Origin: Acidobacteriota bacterium
Lineage (GTDB): Bacteria; Acidobacteriota; Thermoanaerobaculia; Multivoradales; JAHEKO01
Length of the DNA stretch: 6,955 nt
Direction of reading: 5' to 3'
Assembly (NCBI GenBank): GCA_029863825.1
Contig: JAOTUP010000104.1
Span: 1 to 6,955 of the forward strand
The notes beneath the pieces are model-generated. The model searched no databases, was not told where the DNA came from, and saw nothing but the letters and a program-made list of their open reading frames with translations. Below are positions 6,376 to 6,955 of this stretch, one piece after another; position 1 is the first letter of the stretch; each line of letters opens with the position of its first letter. The translations under genes and the position numbers were made by a program.

Positions 6376-6389
6376 TGGGGAAGCGAGAA

Positions 6390-6955
6390 GTGGCCACGCG
6401 CAGAATCGTCGTCGTCGCAATGCTGGCAGCTGGGTTCGCCGGCGCGGCGCGGGCCGACGATGTCTATATGAAGAACGGCAGGGTCTTCGAAGGCGTGATT
6501 GTCACGGCTCTCGATGATGAGCAGATTCGTATCCGGCTGGCCTTTGGCGAACTCGCCCTGGCCGCCAATCTCGTCGCCAGGGTCGTCGACAGCGAGAGCG
6601 ATCTGGAGCGCTACCTGGATCGGCGGCGACAGCTGGTCGAGAGTAGCGCCTCCGCCGGTGAGTGGCTGGAGCTTGCGAAGTGGGCCCGGAACCGGGATCT
6701 CGATCACGGATTCAGAGAGGCGGCGCTAACGGCGGCGGCGCAGGATCCCACGATGGACGAGCTGGCGCCATATCTCCGCTCGCTTGGCTACGTTCTCGAC
6801 AAGGCGGCGGGGCTTTGGGTGCCGTATTCGAATCTCGAGTCGAAGTCGGCGCGCTCGCCCGTTCGCTCTCCCGAGCCTCAGTCGGCCGCCACTCCCCAAT
6901 CGACTGAAGAGCATCTGAGTCGTGCCGTCGAACTCCTTGCCGCAGCGCAATTGGC
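6390..6955 (+). CDS. Secreted protein of unknown function, 3'-truncated by the window edge
   Basis: An open frame runs from GTG 6390 off the right edge (188 codons visible). It begins with a clear Sec signal peptide: basic MATRR, a hydrophobic core, and ARA at 20-22 before DD, the likely cleavage site. The mature start, DDVYMKNGRVFEGVIV, followed by alternating hydrophobic residues (IRIRLAFGELALAANLVARVV), suggests a small beta-barrel. The DxVxLKNGR...G pattern is familiar from exported proteins of Planctomycetes and Acidobacteria. Residues about 91-147 (WLELAKWARNRDL, AAAQDP, LRSLGYVLDKAAGLWVP) look helical, like a degenerate TPR or HEAT pair with an LGY-GLWV ending. A Ser/Pro-rich stretch and another helix follow. 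No catalytic motif is seen. In-frame TAA at 6363-6365 bounds the start; GGGGA at 6377-6381 is a weak ribosome site. A better AAGGAG (6357-6362) lies 6 nt before an in-frame CTG at 6369, a rare but possible alternative start adding 7 residues. It is divergent from the PilZ gene by 120 bp. Confidence 0.78.
   Translation, partial: MATRRIVVVAMLAAGFAGAARADDVYMKNGRVFEGVIVTALDDEQIRIRLAFGELALAANLVARVVDSESDLERYLDRRRQLVESSASAGEWLELAKWARNRDLDHGFREAALTAAAQDPTMDELAPYLRSLGYVLDKAAGLWVPYSNLESKSARSPVRSPEPQSAATPQSTEEHLSRAVELLAAAQL

Noticed and set aside
1..6955. CRISPR array, tRNA, rRNA or an intact transposase
   Set aside because: I saw no regularly spaced repeats, cloverleaf-like gene, rRNA stretch or transposase reading frame; the only element-like signal is the small unit at 6323-6375.

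Overview
This is a GC-rich, gene-dense bacterial chromosome segment holding six protein genes. The left gene (fdhD) and the right gene are cut by the window edges. The cell wall and envelope content points to a Gram-negative: a class A penicillin-binding protein with a UB2H-like domain, a secreted protein with a signal peptide, and a PilZ protein with a periplasmic NTF2-like tail. The PilZ domain resembles the TIGR02266-type domains common in Myxococcota, and a -24/-12 type promoter is present. A deltaproteobacterial-type lineage (Myxococcota, Desulfobacterota or a relative) is my best guess, but no ribosomal or other marker here fixes the taxon.

Layout, left to right. 1-744 (+): FdhD, the sulfurtransferase that activates formate dehydrogenase, lacking its N-terminus. 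751-1776 (-): a family 2 glycosyltransferase with a C-terminal Rossmann-like domain, convergent with fdhD and only 6 bp from it. 1777-1867: a 91-bp divergent gap with weak signals. 1868-2638 (+): a TatD-family metal-dependent hydrolase whose second half recalls the eukaryotic TATDN3 branch. 2639-2744: a short gap with a near-consensus sigma-54 promoter and a strong Shine-Dalgarno. 2745-5057 (+): a bifunctional PBP1b-type peptidoglycan synthase. 5067-6269 (-): a PilZ / transmembrane / Pro-rich / NTF2-like protein, convergent with the PBP gene and 9 bp from it. A perfect 10-bp hairpin lies inside the end of the PBP gene. 6270-6389: a divergent gap with a TATAAT box for the PilZ gene and a small inverted-repeat unit. 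6390-6955 (+): the start of a secreted protein of unknown function.

The genes do not form one operon: orientation alternates, and the only co-directional neighbours (tatD-like and PBP) have a promoter between them. The most interesting theme is envelope growth. The peptidoglycan synthase appears to be under sigma-54 control and sits tail to tail with a membrane protein that could carry a cytoplasmic signal (PilZ) to a periplasmic domain of a type sometimes attached to L,D-transpeptidases. A functional link between the two is inference from position only. I saw no tRNA, rRNA, CRISPR array, intact insertion sequence or phage gene, and no gene-free stretch longer than 300 bases.
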